DNA from: Runella zeae DSM 19591
GTDB taxonomy: Bacteria; Bacteroidota; Bacteroidia; Cytophagales; Spirosomataceae
Length of the DNA: 64,000 bases
NCBI RefSeq assembly: GCF_000423565.1
Contig: NZ_AUIF01000010.1
Coordinates: forward strand, 248,001-312,000
Reading direction: 5' to 3'
In this document: piece after piece, positions 27,565-36,109 of the stretch
Position numbering within the stretch: position 1 is the stretch's first letter
Layout of the letters: each line of letters begins with the position of its first letter
Program-made: the position numbers and the translations under genes
The notes under the pieces: generated by a model
Told to the model about the DNA's origin: nothing
Databases searched by the model: none
The model's input: only the letters and a program-made list of their open reading frames with translations

Positions 27565-30500
27565 GTGAAAATTACTCTTAAAATCTTCATTGCTACCCTT
27601 TTTGCGATTACTTCTTTTGCGCAGTCGTCTCCCAAATGGCTTCGGTATCCGAGTATCTCGCCTGATGGTAAAACCATCGTATTTACTTACAAAGGAGACC
27701 TTTGGAAAGTCCCTGCTGTGGGAGGCAGTGCCATTCCGCTGACTTTTCATGAAGCGCACGATTTCATGCCCGTATGGTCTCGTGATAGCAAAACTATCGC
27801 TTTCGCATCCGACCGTTTTGGAAATTTTGATGTCTTTACGATTCCTGCTGAAGGGGGAGAAGCCAAACGCCTCACTTTCCACTCGACCAATGAGTACCCT
27901 TACGACTTTTCGCCTGACAATCAGCGCGTTGTTTTTGGAGGCCTACGGATGGATTTAGCTACTAATCGCCAATATCCTACTGGTTCACAACCTGAGCTTT
28001 ATAGCGTTGCGCTCAAAGGTGGTCGTGTGCAGCAAGTATTGAGTACACCAGCCGAAGATGTAAAATTCAGCAAAGACGGCAGTAAACTGGTCTATCACGA
28101 CAAAAAAGGTGGCGAAAACCCTTGGCGTAAACATCATACCTCCTCTATTGCAAGAGATATTTGGACATATGATACCAAAACCCAAAAACACACCAAACTG
28201 ACTACTTTTGCAGGCGAAGACCGGAATCCTATTTTTGCCGAAGAAGATAAAAGCATTTATTATCTGAGCGAAAGCAACGGCTCTTTCAACGTCCACAAGC
28301 TTTCTTTAGCTTCGCCCAATCAGCCCCAAGTTCTTACTTCTTTCAAAAAACATCCCGTTCGGTTTTTGAGCATGGCTACTGATGGTACGCTTTGTTTTAG
28401 CTTCGATGGCGAAATTTATACTTTAAAACCAGGTGCTCAGCCCCAAAAAGTCACTATTAACATCGCTGCTGATACGCGTGTCAACAACGAGCGCGTTGTG
28501 AATGTCAGTGGTAGCGTACGCGATATGGCTGTATCCCCCAATGGCAAAGAAATCGCTTATATTTTTAGAGGAGAAGTATTTGTAAGCTCGGTAGAGGGAA
28601 ATCTCACCAAACGTATCACCAATACTCCCGAGCAAGAGCGTAGCGTAAGCTTTTCGCCTGATGGCAAAGCCCTGTTGTATTCGTCTGAGCGGGGCAATAG
28701 TTGGAAAATTTTTGAGACACGCATCAGTCGAAAAGAAGAGCCCTATTTTTATGCTTCTACGGTTTTGAAAGAAACGCCGCTGATTGTCAATGACAACGAA
28801 AGTTATCAGCCTTCCTACGCTCCCGACGGCAAAGAAATCGCCTTTATCGAAAACCGCGCTACTCTCAAAATCCTTAACCTTTCTACTAAACAAACGCGGA
28901 CGATCCTAACCGACCAAGAATTGTTTTCTTGGGGCGACAACGACCAATACTTCCAATGGAGTCCCGACGGCAAATGGTTTTTGTTGGATTATAATCTTCC
29001 CAATGTGAGGGAAGGAGAAATCGGGCTTATTTCAACCGATGGCAAAGGCAAAATCACGAACCTCACTCAAAGTGGTTTTGAAGACAACCGCGCCAAATGG
29101 GTACTGAATGGTAAGGCTATGCTGTGGTTTAGCAATCGTGAAGGGCTCAAAAGCTTGTCTCAAAGCGGCAACACCCAATCTGATGTATATGCTTTGTTTT
29201 TGACGCAAGCGGCTTACGACAAATTCAAACTCACTAAAGATGAAGCTGCCTTAGCAAAAGAGCTTGACGAAAAAGCCACCAAAGCCGATACTACCAAGAA
29301 AAAAGACAATAAAAAAGATACCACTGTGGTGATTGAAATGGAGGGGCTAGAATTGCGCAAGGCCAAATTGACCATTCACTCTTCCAACCTTTCGGATGCT
29401 CTTATCAACAAAGACGGTGATATGCTGTATTATTTGACGCGCTTTGAAAAAGGCTACAACCTCTGGAGTACCAATCTACGCACTAAAGAAACCAAACAAC
29501 TCACCGCACTCAATGCCAATGGCGGCGGTAGTATGGTATGGGACAAAGAGCAAAAAAATATCTTTTTGAATGCCGATGGTAAAATTTATAAAATAGACGC
29601 TGCAACCGGAAAACAAGAAAGCATTAGCACAAGTGGCGACATGAATCTCGACATCGCCGCCGAACGTGCCTTTATGTTTGAACACGTATGGCGTCGCACA
29701 AAAAAAACATTTTATACCGCCACCTTCCACGGGGTAAATTGGGATAGTTATAAACCTGATTATCTACAACAGTTGCCTCATATCAGCAACAACTATGAGT
29801 TTGCGGAGATGCTAAGTGAGCTACTCGGCGAACTCAATGTATCGCATAGTGGCGCGGCATACAATCCACCTTCTACCAATGGCGATGCCACGGCCTCGCT
29901 CGGAATATTTTTTGACTGGAATTTTGCAGGCCCCGGCATTAGGATAGAAGAAGTAATCAAAGACGGTCCCGCCGACAAAGCAGGCTTGAATCTCAAGCAA
30001 GGTACTATCATCGAAGCTATCGACGGCGAAACTATCTCTAACGACCGTGATTTGGCTCAATATCTCAATCGTAAAGCAGGCAAAAATGTACTTCTTTCAC
30101 TTTTGGAAGGTACTACTCGGCGCGAAGTAGTGCTTAAACCCATCAGTATCGGCGAAGAAAATCAATTACTTTACAAGCGTTGGGTTCGTCGCAATCAAGA
30201 CGAAGTAGAAAAACTCAGCAAGGGAGCCTTGGGTTATATTCATATTCCGGGTATGGCTGATGGGCCTTTCCGAGTAACTTACGACGAAGTGATGGGAAAA
30301 TTTGCCACCAAAAAAGGAATCGTAGTAGATACGCGCTTCAATAGCGGAGGCGATTTGGTATCCGACCTAGCAACCTTCTTTTCGGGTAAAACTTACATGT
30401 ATAATGCCACCGACAAACGAGTCATTTACTCTGAGCCTAGCTACCGCTGGAGCAGACCAAGTATCTCGCTCGCCAATGAGGCCAATTACTCTGATGGCCA

Positions 30501-30777
30501 CTGCTATGCACACATGACGCAGGCCGTCAGTCTCAACAAGCTCGTGGGGCAGCCTGTACCAGGCACTTGTACTTTTGCGGGTTGGGAAATGCTCCAAGAC
30601 CCTAGTATTCGTTGGGGAGTGCCTCCGGTAGGCGTAAAAACCATGGCAGGTACCTATCTTGAAAATGCCCAAACAGAGCCTAACATCAAAGTATGGAATG
30701 ACTATGAAGTGGTGATTAAAGGCAAAGACCAACAACTCGAACGCGCAGTAGAGGAACTGATGAAAGAAGTAAAATAA
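27565..30777 (+). CDS. tricorn-like S41 peptidase
   Basis: A 1,070-residue exported protein starting with GTG and a signal peptide (MKITLKIFIATLFAITSFAQ). Residues of about 25-600 hold PD40/WD40-like propeller repeats (SPDGKTIVF, SRDSKTIAFASDR, SPDGKALLYSSERG, SPDGKWFLLDY). A lysine-rich linker near 570-590 (KKKDNKKD) follows. A PDZ domain near 790-850 has KDGPADKAGL and EAIDGETI. The S41 catalytic domain near 880-1060 has VVDTRFNSGGDLV and NYSDGHCYAH, with the serine in SDG at the position of the tricorn nucleophile. It likely degrades peptides in the periplasm or at the cell surface. It ends at a strong terminator. Confidence 0.9.
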   Translation: MKITLKIFIATLFAITSFAQSSPKWLRYPSISPDGKTIVFTYKGDLWKVPAVGGSAIPLTFHEAHDFMPVWSRDSKTIAFASDRFGNFDVFTIPAEGGEAKRLTFHSTNEYPYDFSPDNQRVVFGGLRMDLATNRQYPTGSQPELYSVALKGGRVQQVLSTPAEDVKFSKDGSKLVYHDKKGGENPWRKHHTSSIARDIWTYDTKTQKHTKLTTFAGEDRNPIFAEEDKSIYYLSESNGSFNVHKLSLASPNQPQVLTSFKKHPVRFLSMATDGTLCFSFDGEIYTLKPGAQPQKVTINIAADTRVNNERVVNVSGSVRDMAVSPNGKEIAYIFRGEVFVSSVEGNLTKRITNTPEQERSVSFSPDGKALLYSSERGNSWKIFETRISRKEEPYFYASTVLKETPLIVNDNESYQPSYAPDGKEIAFIENRATLKILNLSTKQTRTILTDQELFSWGDNDQYFQWSPDGKWFLLDYNLPNVREGEIGLISTDGKGKITNLTQSGFEDNRAKWVLNGKAMLWFSNREGLKSLSQSGNTQSDVYALFLTQAAYDKFKLTKDEAALAKELDEKATKADTTKKKDNKKDTTVVIEMEGLELRKAKLTIHSSNLSDALINKDGDMLYYLTRFEKGYNLWSTNLRTKETKQLTALNANGGGSMVWDKEQKNIFLNADGKIYKIDAATGKQESISTSGDMNLDIAAERAFMFEHVWRRTKKTFYTATFHGVNWDSYKPDYLQQLPHISNNYEFAEMLSELLGELNVSHSGAAYNPPSTNGDATASLGIFFDWNFAGPGIRIEEVIKDGPADKAGLNLKQGTIIEAIDGETISNDRDLAQYLNRKAGKNVLLSLLEGTTRREVVLKPISIGEENQLLYKRWVRRNQDEVEKLSKGALGYIHIPGMADGPFRVTYDEVMGKFATKKGIVVDTRFNSGGDLVSDLATFFSGKTYMYNATDKRVIYSEPSYRWSRPSISLANEANYSDGHCYAHMTQAVSLNKLVGQPVPGTCTFAGWEMLQDPSIRWGVPPVGVKTMAGTYLENAQTEPNIKVWNDYEVVIKGKDQQLERAVEELMKEVK

Positions 30778-30783
30778 TAAACA

Positions 30784-30819
30784 ACCCCCGTCAAGGTTTA
30801 ACAAAACTTTGGCGGGGGT
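30784..30819 (+). terminator. terminator hairpin after the tricorn-like gene
   Basis: Arms 30784-30799 and 30804-30819 form a 16-bp stem (ACCCCCG core, two G-T pairs) around a 4-base loop, 7 bases after the stop at 30777. It is followed by a mildly T-rich stretch rather than a long U-run. Confidence 0.8.
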
Positions 30820-30869
30820 GTTCTCAATAGAATTGGTAACTTTACGCTCCCCTTTTGCGTTACCAATTC

Positions 30870-33722
30870 ATGGACAATCACAAACCTATTCTAACAGACA
30901 TCGAACTCACGGGCCACGACCAAATAGAAGTCATGGGAGCCCGTGAACACAACCTTAAAAATATTGACGTCACTATTCCACGCAATAAGCTCGTAGTAGT
31001 GACTGGTATCAGCGGCAGTGGCAAATCTTCGCTCGCTTTTGATACTATTTATGCCGAGGGCCAACGCCGATACATGGAAAGCTTTTCGGCTTATGCACGT
31101 GGTTTTTTGGGAGACATGGAGCGTCCTGATGTTGATAAAATCGAGGGCTTGAGTCCTGTAATTAGTATTGAACAAAAAACTACCTCTCGCAATCCGCGCT
31201 CTACCGTCGGCACGGTCACTGAGATTTATGATTTTTTACGTCTGCTGTATGCTAGGGCAGGCGATGCTTTTAGCTATGCTACGGGCCGCCCGATGGTCAA
31301 ACAATCGCAAGACCAAATCATCGACCAAATTTTAGCTCAATTTGAAAATCAAAAAGCAACCCTCCTTGCCCCTGTTGTAAAAGGTCGGAAAGGGCACTAT
31401 CGTGATTTGTTCGTCCAAATTTCAAAATTAGGTTATACTAAAGTGCGGGTTGACGGCGAAGTTCAAGACATAACGCCCAAAATGCAACTTGACCGCTATA
31501 AAATCCACGATATTGAGATTGTAATAGACCGCCTTATTCCTAAAAAAGACGACCGCTTTCGCCTGAGTCAATCAGTGGGAACTACTCTTAAACAAGGAAA
31601 AGGGGTGATGATGATGCTCGACTCCAAAAACGAGGTACATTATTTTTCTCAAAACTTAATGGATCCCGAATCGGGTATCAGCTATGACGACCCTGCACCC
31701 AATAGTTTTTCTTTCAACTCACCTTATGGCTGGTGTCCTACTTGTCAGGGTTTAGGCGTAGTAGAAGAAATTACTGAAGAAAGTGTCATTCCTGATAAAA
31801 GCCTGAGTCTGAGCCGAGGAGCCATTGCTCCTATTGGCGAATACCGCGACTTATGGATTTTCAAACAACTTGAAATTATCCTTAAACCTTTCAAGGTCAC
31901 CCTCAGCACGCCTATTGAGAAATTTCCAGCCGAGGCCATCGACATCATGCTTAATGGTACCGACGAGCCTGTACCCGTCCCCTCCAAAAAATATGAAGGT
32001 ACCGAGTGGAATACTAAGTACGAAGGAATCATTACGTTTTTGAGACGTCAACAAGAAAATGGTTCGGAAAAAATTCAGGATTGGCTCAAAGACTTTATGA
32101 CCATCAATACTTGCCCCGATTGTCAAGGAGCAAGGCTCAAAAAAGAAGCACTTTGGTTTAAAATAGACGGTCGAAACATCGCCGAGTTGGCCGAAATGGA
32201 CATCAGAGAGTTGTCCAATTGGCTCAACGGCCTAGAAGATCGTGCCACACCACGCCAGCAATTGATTGGAAAAGAAGTACTGAAGGAAATCCGAAAGCGG
32301 GTTGGTTTTTTGCTCGATGTTGGGCTGGATTATTTGACCCTAAATCGCCCTTTGAAAACCCTCTCTGGGGGTGAAGCTCAGCGCATTCGTTTGGCTACAC
32401 AAATCGGCACACAGCTCACGGGTGTGCTTTATATCATGGATGAACCAAGCATTGGACTACACCAACGCGATAATGTGCGTCTGATTGATTCCCTGAAAAA
32501 ACTACGGGATTTAGGAAATACCGTTTTGGTAGTGGAGCATGACAAAGATATGATGCTTGAATCTGACTATATTCTCGACATCGGCCCCGGTGCAGGCCGG
32601 CATGGTGGACAGGTAGTAGGCAAAGGCACTCCTGATGAATTCTTAAAAAATGGCTCACTTACTGCAGATTTTTTAAGTGGACGAAAGGCCATTGAAGTTC
32701 CTAAAAAACGCCGCGAAGGAAACGGAAAGAGTATCATCTTGAAAGGAACGACGGGGCACAATCTCAAAAATGTAACGTTAAACCTGCCCTTAGGCAAAAT
32801 GGTGTGCGTTACGGGTGTAAGTGGCAGTGGAAAATCTTCCTTGATTCACGAAACGTTGTTTCCGATTCTGAATCGCCATTTTTATAACTCCAAACGCGAA
32901 CCTCTTCCTTATAAAAGTGTAGAAGGACTAGAACATATTGACAAAGTAATCGAAGTAGACCAGTCGCCTATTGGTCGTACTCCGCGTTCCAATCCCGCTA
33001 CTTATACCAATCTTTTTTCAGAAATCCGTACCCTTTTTGCTGAACTGCCCGAAGCTAAAATTAGGGGTTATAAGCCTGGACGGTTCTCATTCAATGTCAA
33101 AGGGGGGCGTTGTGAAGATTGCGAAGGAGCAGGAATGAAAAAAATAGAAATGGAGTTTTTGCCTGATGTGTATGTAGACTGTGATACTTGTAAAGGCAAA
33201 CGCTTCAACCGCGAAACCCTTGAAGTTCGCTACAAAGGCAAGTCTATCGCCGATGTACTGGATATGACGGTAGAGCAAGCGCTGGAGTTTTTTGAAAGTA
33301 TCCCCAAAATATACCGAAAGGTATCTACTCTCAATGACGTAGGTCTGGGCTATATTACTTTGGGTCAACATGCCACTACGCTTTCGGGAGGAGAAGCCCA
33401 ACGTGTAAAACTCGCCGAAGAACTTTCAAAAAAAGATACAGGTCAAACACTTTACATTTTAGATGAACCCACGACTGGACTTCATTTTCAGGATATTCAG
33501 CATTTGCTTGATGTGCTCAACAAGCTCGCCGATAAAGGCAATACGGTTTTAATCATCGAACACAATCTTGATGTTATCAAAGTATCAGATTATGTAATAG
33601 ATTTAGGGCCAGAAGGAGGCAATGCCGGTGGGCGTATCGTAGCGGAAGGCTCACCCGAAAAAGTTGCCAAAGCAAAAGATAGTTTTACAGGCAAATTTTT
33701 AAAATTGGAATTATCATCGTAG
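30870..33722 (+). CDS. uvrA: excinuclease ABC subunit A
   Basis: A 950-residue damage-recognition ATPase of nucleotide excision repair. It has two ABC modules: Walker [15 protein letters not shown] and [13 protein letters not shown], signature [16 protein letters not shown] and [15 protein letters not shown], Walker [12 protein letters not shown] and [11 protein letters not shown]. The zinc-binding [17 protein letters not shown] and [18 protein letters not shown] motifs are all present. ATG at 30870 (MDNHKPIL) is preferred to TTG at 30855. Its TAG stop (33720-33722) lies within the GTAGGGGC head of a REP-like palindrome, so a repeat has been placed exactly at the gene's 3' end. Confidence 0.97.
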   Translation: MDNHKPILTDIELTGHDQIEVMGAREHNLKNIDVTIPRNKLVVVTGISGSGKSSLAFDTIYAEGQRRYMESFSAYARGFLGDMERPDVDKIEGLSPVISIEQKTTSRNPRSTVGTVTEIYDFLRLLYARAGDAFSYATGRPMVKQSQDQIIDQILAQFENQKATLLAPVVKGRKGHYRDLFVQISKLGYTKVRVDGEVQDITPKMQLDRYKIHDIEIVIDRLIPKKDDRFRLSQSVGTTLKQGKGVMMMLDSKNEVHYFSQNLMDPESGISYDDPAPNSFSFNSPYGWCPTCQGLGVVEEITEESVIPDKSLSLSRGAIAPIGEYRDLWIFKQLEIILKPFKVTLSTPIEKFPAEAIDIMLNGTDEPVPVPSKKYEGTEWNTKYEGIITFLRRQQENGSEKIQDWLKDFMTINTCPDCQGARLKKEALWFKIDGRNIAELAEMDIRELSNWLNGLEDRATPRQQLIGKEVLKEIRKRVGFLLDVGLDYLTLNRPLKTLSGGEAQRIRLATQIGTQLTGVLYIMDEPSIGLHQRDNVRLIDSLKKLRDLGNTVLVVEHDKDMMLESDYILDIGPGAGRHGGQVVGKGTPDEFLKNGSLTADFLSGRKAIEVPKKRREGNGKSIILKGTTGHNLKNVTLNLPLGKMVCVTGVSGSGKSSLIHETLFPILNRHFYNSKREPLPYKSVEGLEHIDKVIEVDQSPIGRTPRSNPATYTNLFSEIRTLFAELPEAKIRGYKPGRFSFNVKGGRCEDCEGAGMKKIEMEFLPDVYVDCDTCKGKRFNRETLEVRYKGKSIADVLDMTVEQALEFFESIPKIYRKVSTLNDVGLGYITLGQHATTLSGGEAQRVKLAEELSKKDTGQTLYILDEPTTGLHFQDIQHLLDVLNKLADKGNTVLIIEHNLDVIKVSDYVIDLGPEGGNAGGRIVAEGSPEKVAKAKDSFTGKFLKLELSS

Positions 33723-33743
33723 GGGCAGGGCTTGCCCCTGCCC
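33719..33743. repeat. REP-like palindrome at the uvrA stop codon
   Basis: The sequence begins GTAGGGGCAGGG and closes CCCTGCCC; arms 33723-33730 and 33736-33743 pair over 8 bp around a 5-base loop. The GTAG head supplies the uvrA stop codon. The same head recurs within and at the end of the RAYT gene downstream, so this is one copy of a local REP family. Confidence 0.75.
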
Positions 33744-34370
33744 ATTTATCCCTGCCCTCTTTTTATCTTGCCTCTGACCCTTTATCTTTTGCCACTGCCC
33801 TCTTTGTCCCTGCTCCGTTTGTCTTTCTTTTGCCACTGCCCATTTATCTTCTAACTCTGCCCCTTTTATCTTCTACCCTGACACCTTTATCTTCTACCCT
33901 GCCCTCCTTACTTTCTGCCCTGTCCATTTATCTTCTACCCCTGACCTCCTTTATCTTTTCCCACTGCCCATTTTATCTTTGGCCCCTGCCCATTTATCTT
34001 TGGCCCCTGCCCTTTTATCTTCTACCCTGACACATTTATCTTTTGCCCTGACCTCCTTACTTTCTGCCCTGTCCATTTATCTTCTACCCCTGACCTCCTT
34101 TATCTTTTCCCACTGCCCATTTTATCTTTGGCCCCTGCCCTTTTATCTTCTACCCTGACACATTTATCTTTTGCCACTCCCATTTATCTTCTACCTCTGC
34201 CCCTTTATCTTTTGCCACTGCCCATTTATCTTCTACCTCTGCCCCTTTTATCTTTGGCCTCTGACCATTTATCTTTTGCCCCCTGCCCTCTTTGTCCCTG
34301 CTCCGTTTGTCTTTCTTTTGCCACTGCCCATTTATCTTCTACCTCTGACACCTTTATCTCCCACCCAAAA
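33744..34370. repeat. pyrimidine-rich array of about 21-bp degenerate units
   Basis: About 627 bases, nearly free of G runs on the + strand, built from variants of CTGCCCATTTATCTTCTACC. I count 24 copies of the TTTATC core plus about six variants with TTACT or TTTGTC, giving an average period near 21 bp. There are larger internal duplications: about 88 identical bases at 33903 and 34052 (offset 149), and about 58 identical bases at 33795 and 34283 (offset 488). Because 21 is a multiple of three, frames stay open and translate as PLPIYLL-type heptads, but I see no start signal or membrane-protein logic, so I treat it as non-coding. Confidence 0.85.
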
Positions 34371-34404
34371 GTTTTTTGTACAATACATATCGGGTCCATG
34401 ATTC

Positions 34405-34515
34405 ATTCGCGCAATAGGGGTAGACGCAAGAACTAGCACTTATTCGCACAATAGGGGTAGACGCAACAACTAGCACTCATTCGCGCAATAGGGGTAGACG
34501 CAAGGCCTACCCCTA
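34405..34515. repeat. three tandem 37-bp repeats with REP-like ends
   Basis: Units start at 34405, 34442 and 34479, each opening ATTCGC and containing ATAGGGGTAGACGCAA. Units 1 and 2 end in AACTAGCACT; unit 3 instead ends in GGCCTACCCCTAC, so it forms a 9-bp hairpin TAGGGGTAG/CTACCCCTA. Units 1-2 therefore look like truncated REP copies and unit 3 like a complete one. No spacers separate the units, so this is not a CRISPR array. Confidence 0.8.
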
Positions 34516-34648
34516 CGGATACAAATTTTCTCTTTTTCGAACGATACAGGATTGGCCTGTTTTCTACAGAATTCTCATACTATGTGACCACTTATGTGCT
34601 ACTTCAGTCCAATCTCTAAAAATCCTTTTTGAGATTAACGACATACAT
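34516..34648. other. A+T-rich leader before the RAYT gene
   Basis: 133 bases between the 37-bp repeats and the RAYT start. No gene, strong hairpin or convincing TAnnTTTG element is visible. It probably carries the transposase promoter. Confidence 0.4.
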
Positions 34649-35257
34649 ATGAAGTTCAATCCAAAGTTGCATCATCGCCAGTCCATTCGCTTGAAAGGTT
34701 ACGACTATAGTCAATCAGGTTCTTATTTTATCACAATCTGCGCTAGAGAAAGAGAATGTATTTTTGGAGAGATTAAAGAAGGTAAAACCATTTTGAGCCA
34801 TTTGGGGCAATTGGTTGAACAGGAATGGCTAGCGCTCCCTCACCGCTTTCCGCACACAGACCTAGATGAATATGTGGTTATGCCTAATCATTTTCACGGC
34901 ATTATTCATATTGCAGTAGGGGCAGGCCTTGCGTCTGCCCTTGAGTCTGCCCAACTTGAAGCACCCCAATTTAAACCTGAACAAATTGGCCCTACCCCTC
35001 CTACTTCAACATTAGGAGATATCGTATGTGCCTTTAAATCATTGGTATTCAAAAGGCATTATGATTTGATTAGAAACAATCATTTAGATGAAATTGCCAA
35101 ATGTTGGCAGAGGAATTATTGGGAGAGGATTATCAGGAATCATCAAGAATATAATAATATTCAAAATTACATTATCAGCAATCCTGAAAGATGGTCACAA
35201 GATTCAGACAATTTAGAAAGATTATTATCCCGCATGACCGAAAAAAAATCCCCGTAG
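34649..35257 (+). CDS. REP-associated tyrosine transposase (RAYT)
   Basis: A 202-residue Y1/HUH transposase of the REP-associated (TnpA_REP) type. RLKGYDYSQSGSYFITICARER opens the fold (stretch at residues 14-36), MPNHFHGIIHI near 78-88 is the HUH metal motif, and NYWERIIRN...EYNNIQNYIISNPERW at 156-182 is the C-terminal helix with candidate catalytic tyrosines (Y157, Y168 or Y174; I cannot choose). Such proteins bind and nick single-stranded REP hairpins. A loop at residues 90-102 (VGAGLASALESA) is encoded by a REP-like sequence, and the stop lies in another REP. It is flanked by repeats it presumably mobilises. Confidence 0.9.
   Translation: MKFNPKLHHRQSIRLKGYDYSQSGSYFITICARERECIFGEIKEGKTILSHLGQLVEQEWLALPHRFPHTDLDEYVVMPNHFHGIIHIAVGAGLASALESAQLEAPQFKPEQIGPTPPTSTLGDIVCAFKSLVFKRHYDLIRNNHLDEIAKCWQRNYWERIIRNHQEYNNIQNYIISNPERWSQDSDNLERLLSRMTEKKSP
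34916..34940 (+). repeat. REP-like sequence inside the RAYT reading frame
   Basis: The stretch begins GTAGGGGCAGGC and ends GCGTCTGCCC, matching the REP copies at 33719 and 35254. It is read in frame as VGAGLASA, within the variable loop between the HUH motif and the next helix. Confidence 0.65.
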
Positions 35258-35293
35258 GGGCGGAGGCAAGGCGGAGGCAAGCCCCGCCCCTAC
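35254..35293. repeat. REP palindrome at the RAYT stop codon
   Basis: GTAGGGGCGG (35254-35263) and CCGCCCCTAC (35284-35293) pair over 10 bp; the 20-base loop holds a partial direct repeat GGCGGAGGCAA. The TAG stop of the transposase gene is part of the left arm. The 3' flank (TATTTTGCCTCTCACC) resembles units of the pyrimidine-rich array. Confidence 0.85.
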
Positions 35294-35404
35294 TATTTTG
35301 CCTCTCACCTATTGTCGAAGACAGCCTGACTCAGAACCTATATTTACCTGCCATTCGCTCCATATGGGGAAAGCCCAAAGACTGAGACTCAATAGCATTA
35401 AAAC

Positions 35405-35433
35405 ACAAAGGGCCGAAAAATTCGGCCCTTTGT
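35405..35433 (-). terminator. terminator hairpin of the Arg/Tyr-rich secreted protein gene
   Basis: ACAAAGGGCCGAA (35405-35417) pairs perfectly with 35421-35433 around AAA. It lies just beyond the stop of the minus-strand gene at 35440 and continues into GTTTTAAT on that strand. Confidence 0.85.
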
Positions 35434-35439
35434 TGCTAA

Positions 35440-35877
35440 TCACCATCCTCTATTCCGTCCATAACGACCATAATCGTCGTAGGTTGAACGTTCTCTATCT
35501 CTTTTTTCTTTCGTAATCTCGCGATTCAAAGCGTACAAGTCATCCGTCAATTCACGACGCTCACGAGGGTCAAGCACACGATCGCGCCAAAAAATCTGCT
35601 CCTTACGCTCAATTCGCTCCGCATCTCTCATCAAACCTTTTGCCTCTCTCGAACTCAACGAGCCTTGCGCAATACCGTCTGCAATACGACGACGAGCTTC
35701 CCGCTGAAAATCATCAATTCTATCTCCTAAATTTCCTCTACCATAACGAGGGTCATAATTGCCTCGGTTGTCATAGCGGTCGTCATACCTACGGTCGCGG
35801 TTGTTGTTACCCCATTGGGCATTGGCACTGCTGAAAGCGACAAGAATCATGGCTGCGGCAAAAACTAAATTTTTCAT
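35440..35877 (-). CDS. secreted Arg/Asp/Tyr/Asn-rich protein
   Basis: A 145-residue protein with signal peptide (MKNLVFAAAMILVAFSSANAQ). The mature N-terminus is low-complexity and charged (WGNNNRDRRYDDRYDNRGN), then an amphipathic helical region (LGDRIDDFQREARRRIADGIAQG and REAKGLMRDAERIERKEQ) and a tail rich in R, Y and G. The helical part resembles the small periplasmic DUF-type helical proteins common in Bacteroidota, but I do not recognise a family. High arginine may favour binding to acidic surface polymers; that is speculation. Confidence 0.7.
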   Translation of the reverse strand: MKNLVFAAAMILVAFSSANAQWGNNNRDRRYDDRYDNRGNYDPRYGRGNLGDRIDDFQREARRRIADGIAQGSLSSREAKGLMRDAERIERKEQIFWRDRVLDPRERRELTDDLYALNREITKEKRDRERSTYDDYGRYGRNRGW

Positions 35878-36043
35878 GGCTATTTGTTTGTTTTGGTTTA
35901 AAACTTATTTCCTGATTTTTACTCTTAGAACGCTAAAAACTGGAAAGGTTTATAATGGCTTGGTTAATGATTGTTAACAACATTTTAAAAGATTTTATTA
36001 AATTGCTACATCAACCTAAACTATCCTTCAAAACTTGTTTCTG

Positions 36044-36064
36044 AGCCTGTATTCGGGCTTTTTA
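36044..36064 (+). terminator. short terminator-like hairpin upstream of the M28 gene
   Basis: AGCCTG (36044-36049) pairs with CGGGCT (36054-36059) over a TATT loop and runs into TTTTTA. It is short and lies about 46 bases upstream of the peptidase gene, so it could be an attenuator-like leader structure or chance. Confidence 0.35.
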
Positions 36065-36109
36065 TTCATTTATATCGGTAAAAAACCATAATCATCAACC
36101 AACACCTCA

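Noticed and set aside
30891-31175. Antisense open frames in uvrA, the tricorn-like gene and the SprB gene
   Set aside because: They lack protein-like composition and lie wholly opposite well-supported genes; codon bias of the sense gene explains their openness.
33830-34436. Open frames within the pyrimidine-rich array coding PLPIYLL-type heptads
   Set aside because: The 21-bp period keeps frames open on its own. There is no convincing start region, no charged segments and no signal peptide, and several overlapping frames are equally open.
34405-34515. CRISPR array
   Set aside because: The 37-bp units are directly adjacent with no unique spacers, and no cas genes are present.
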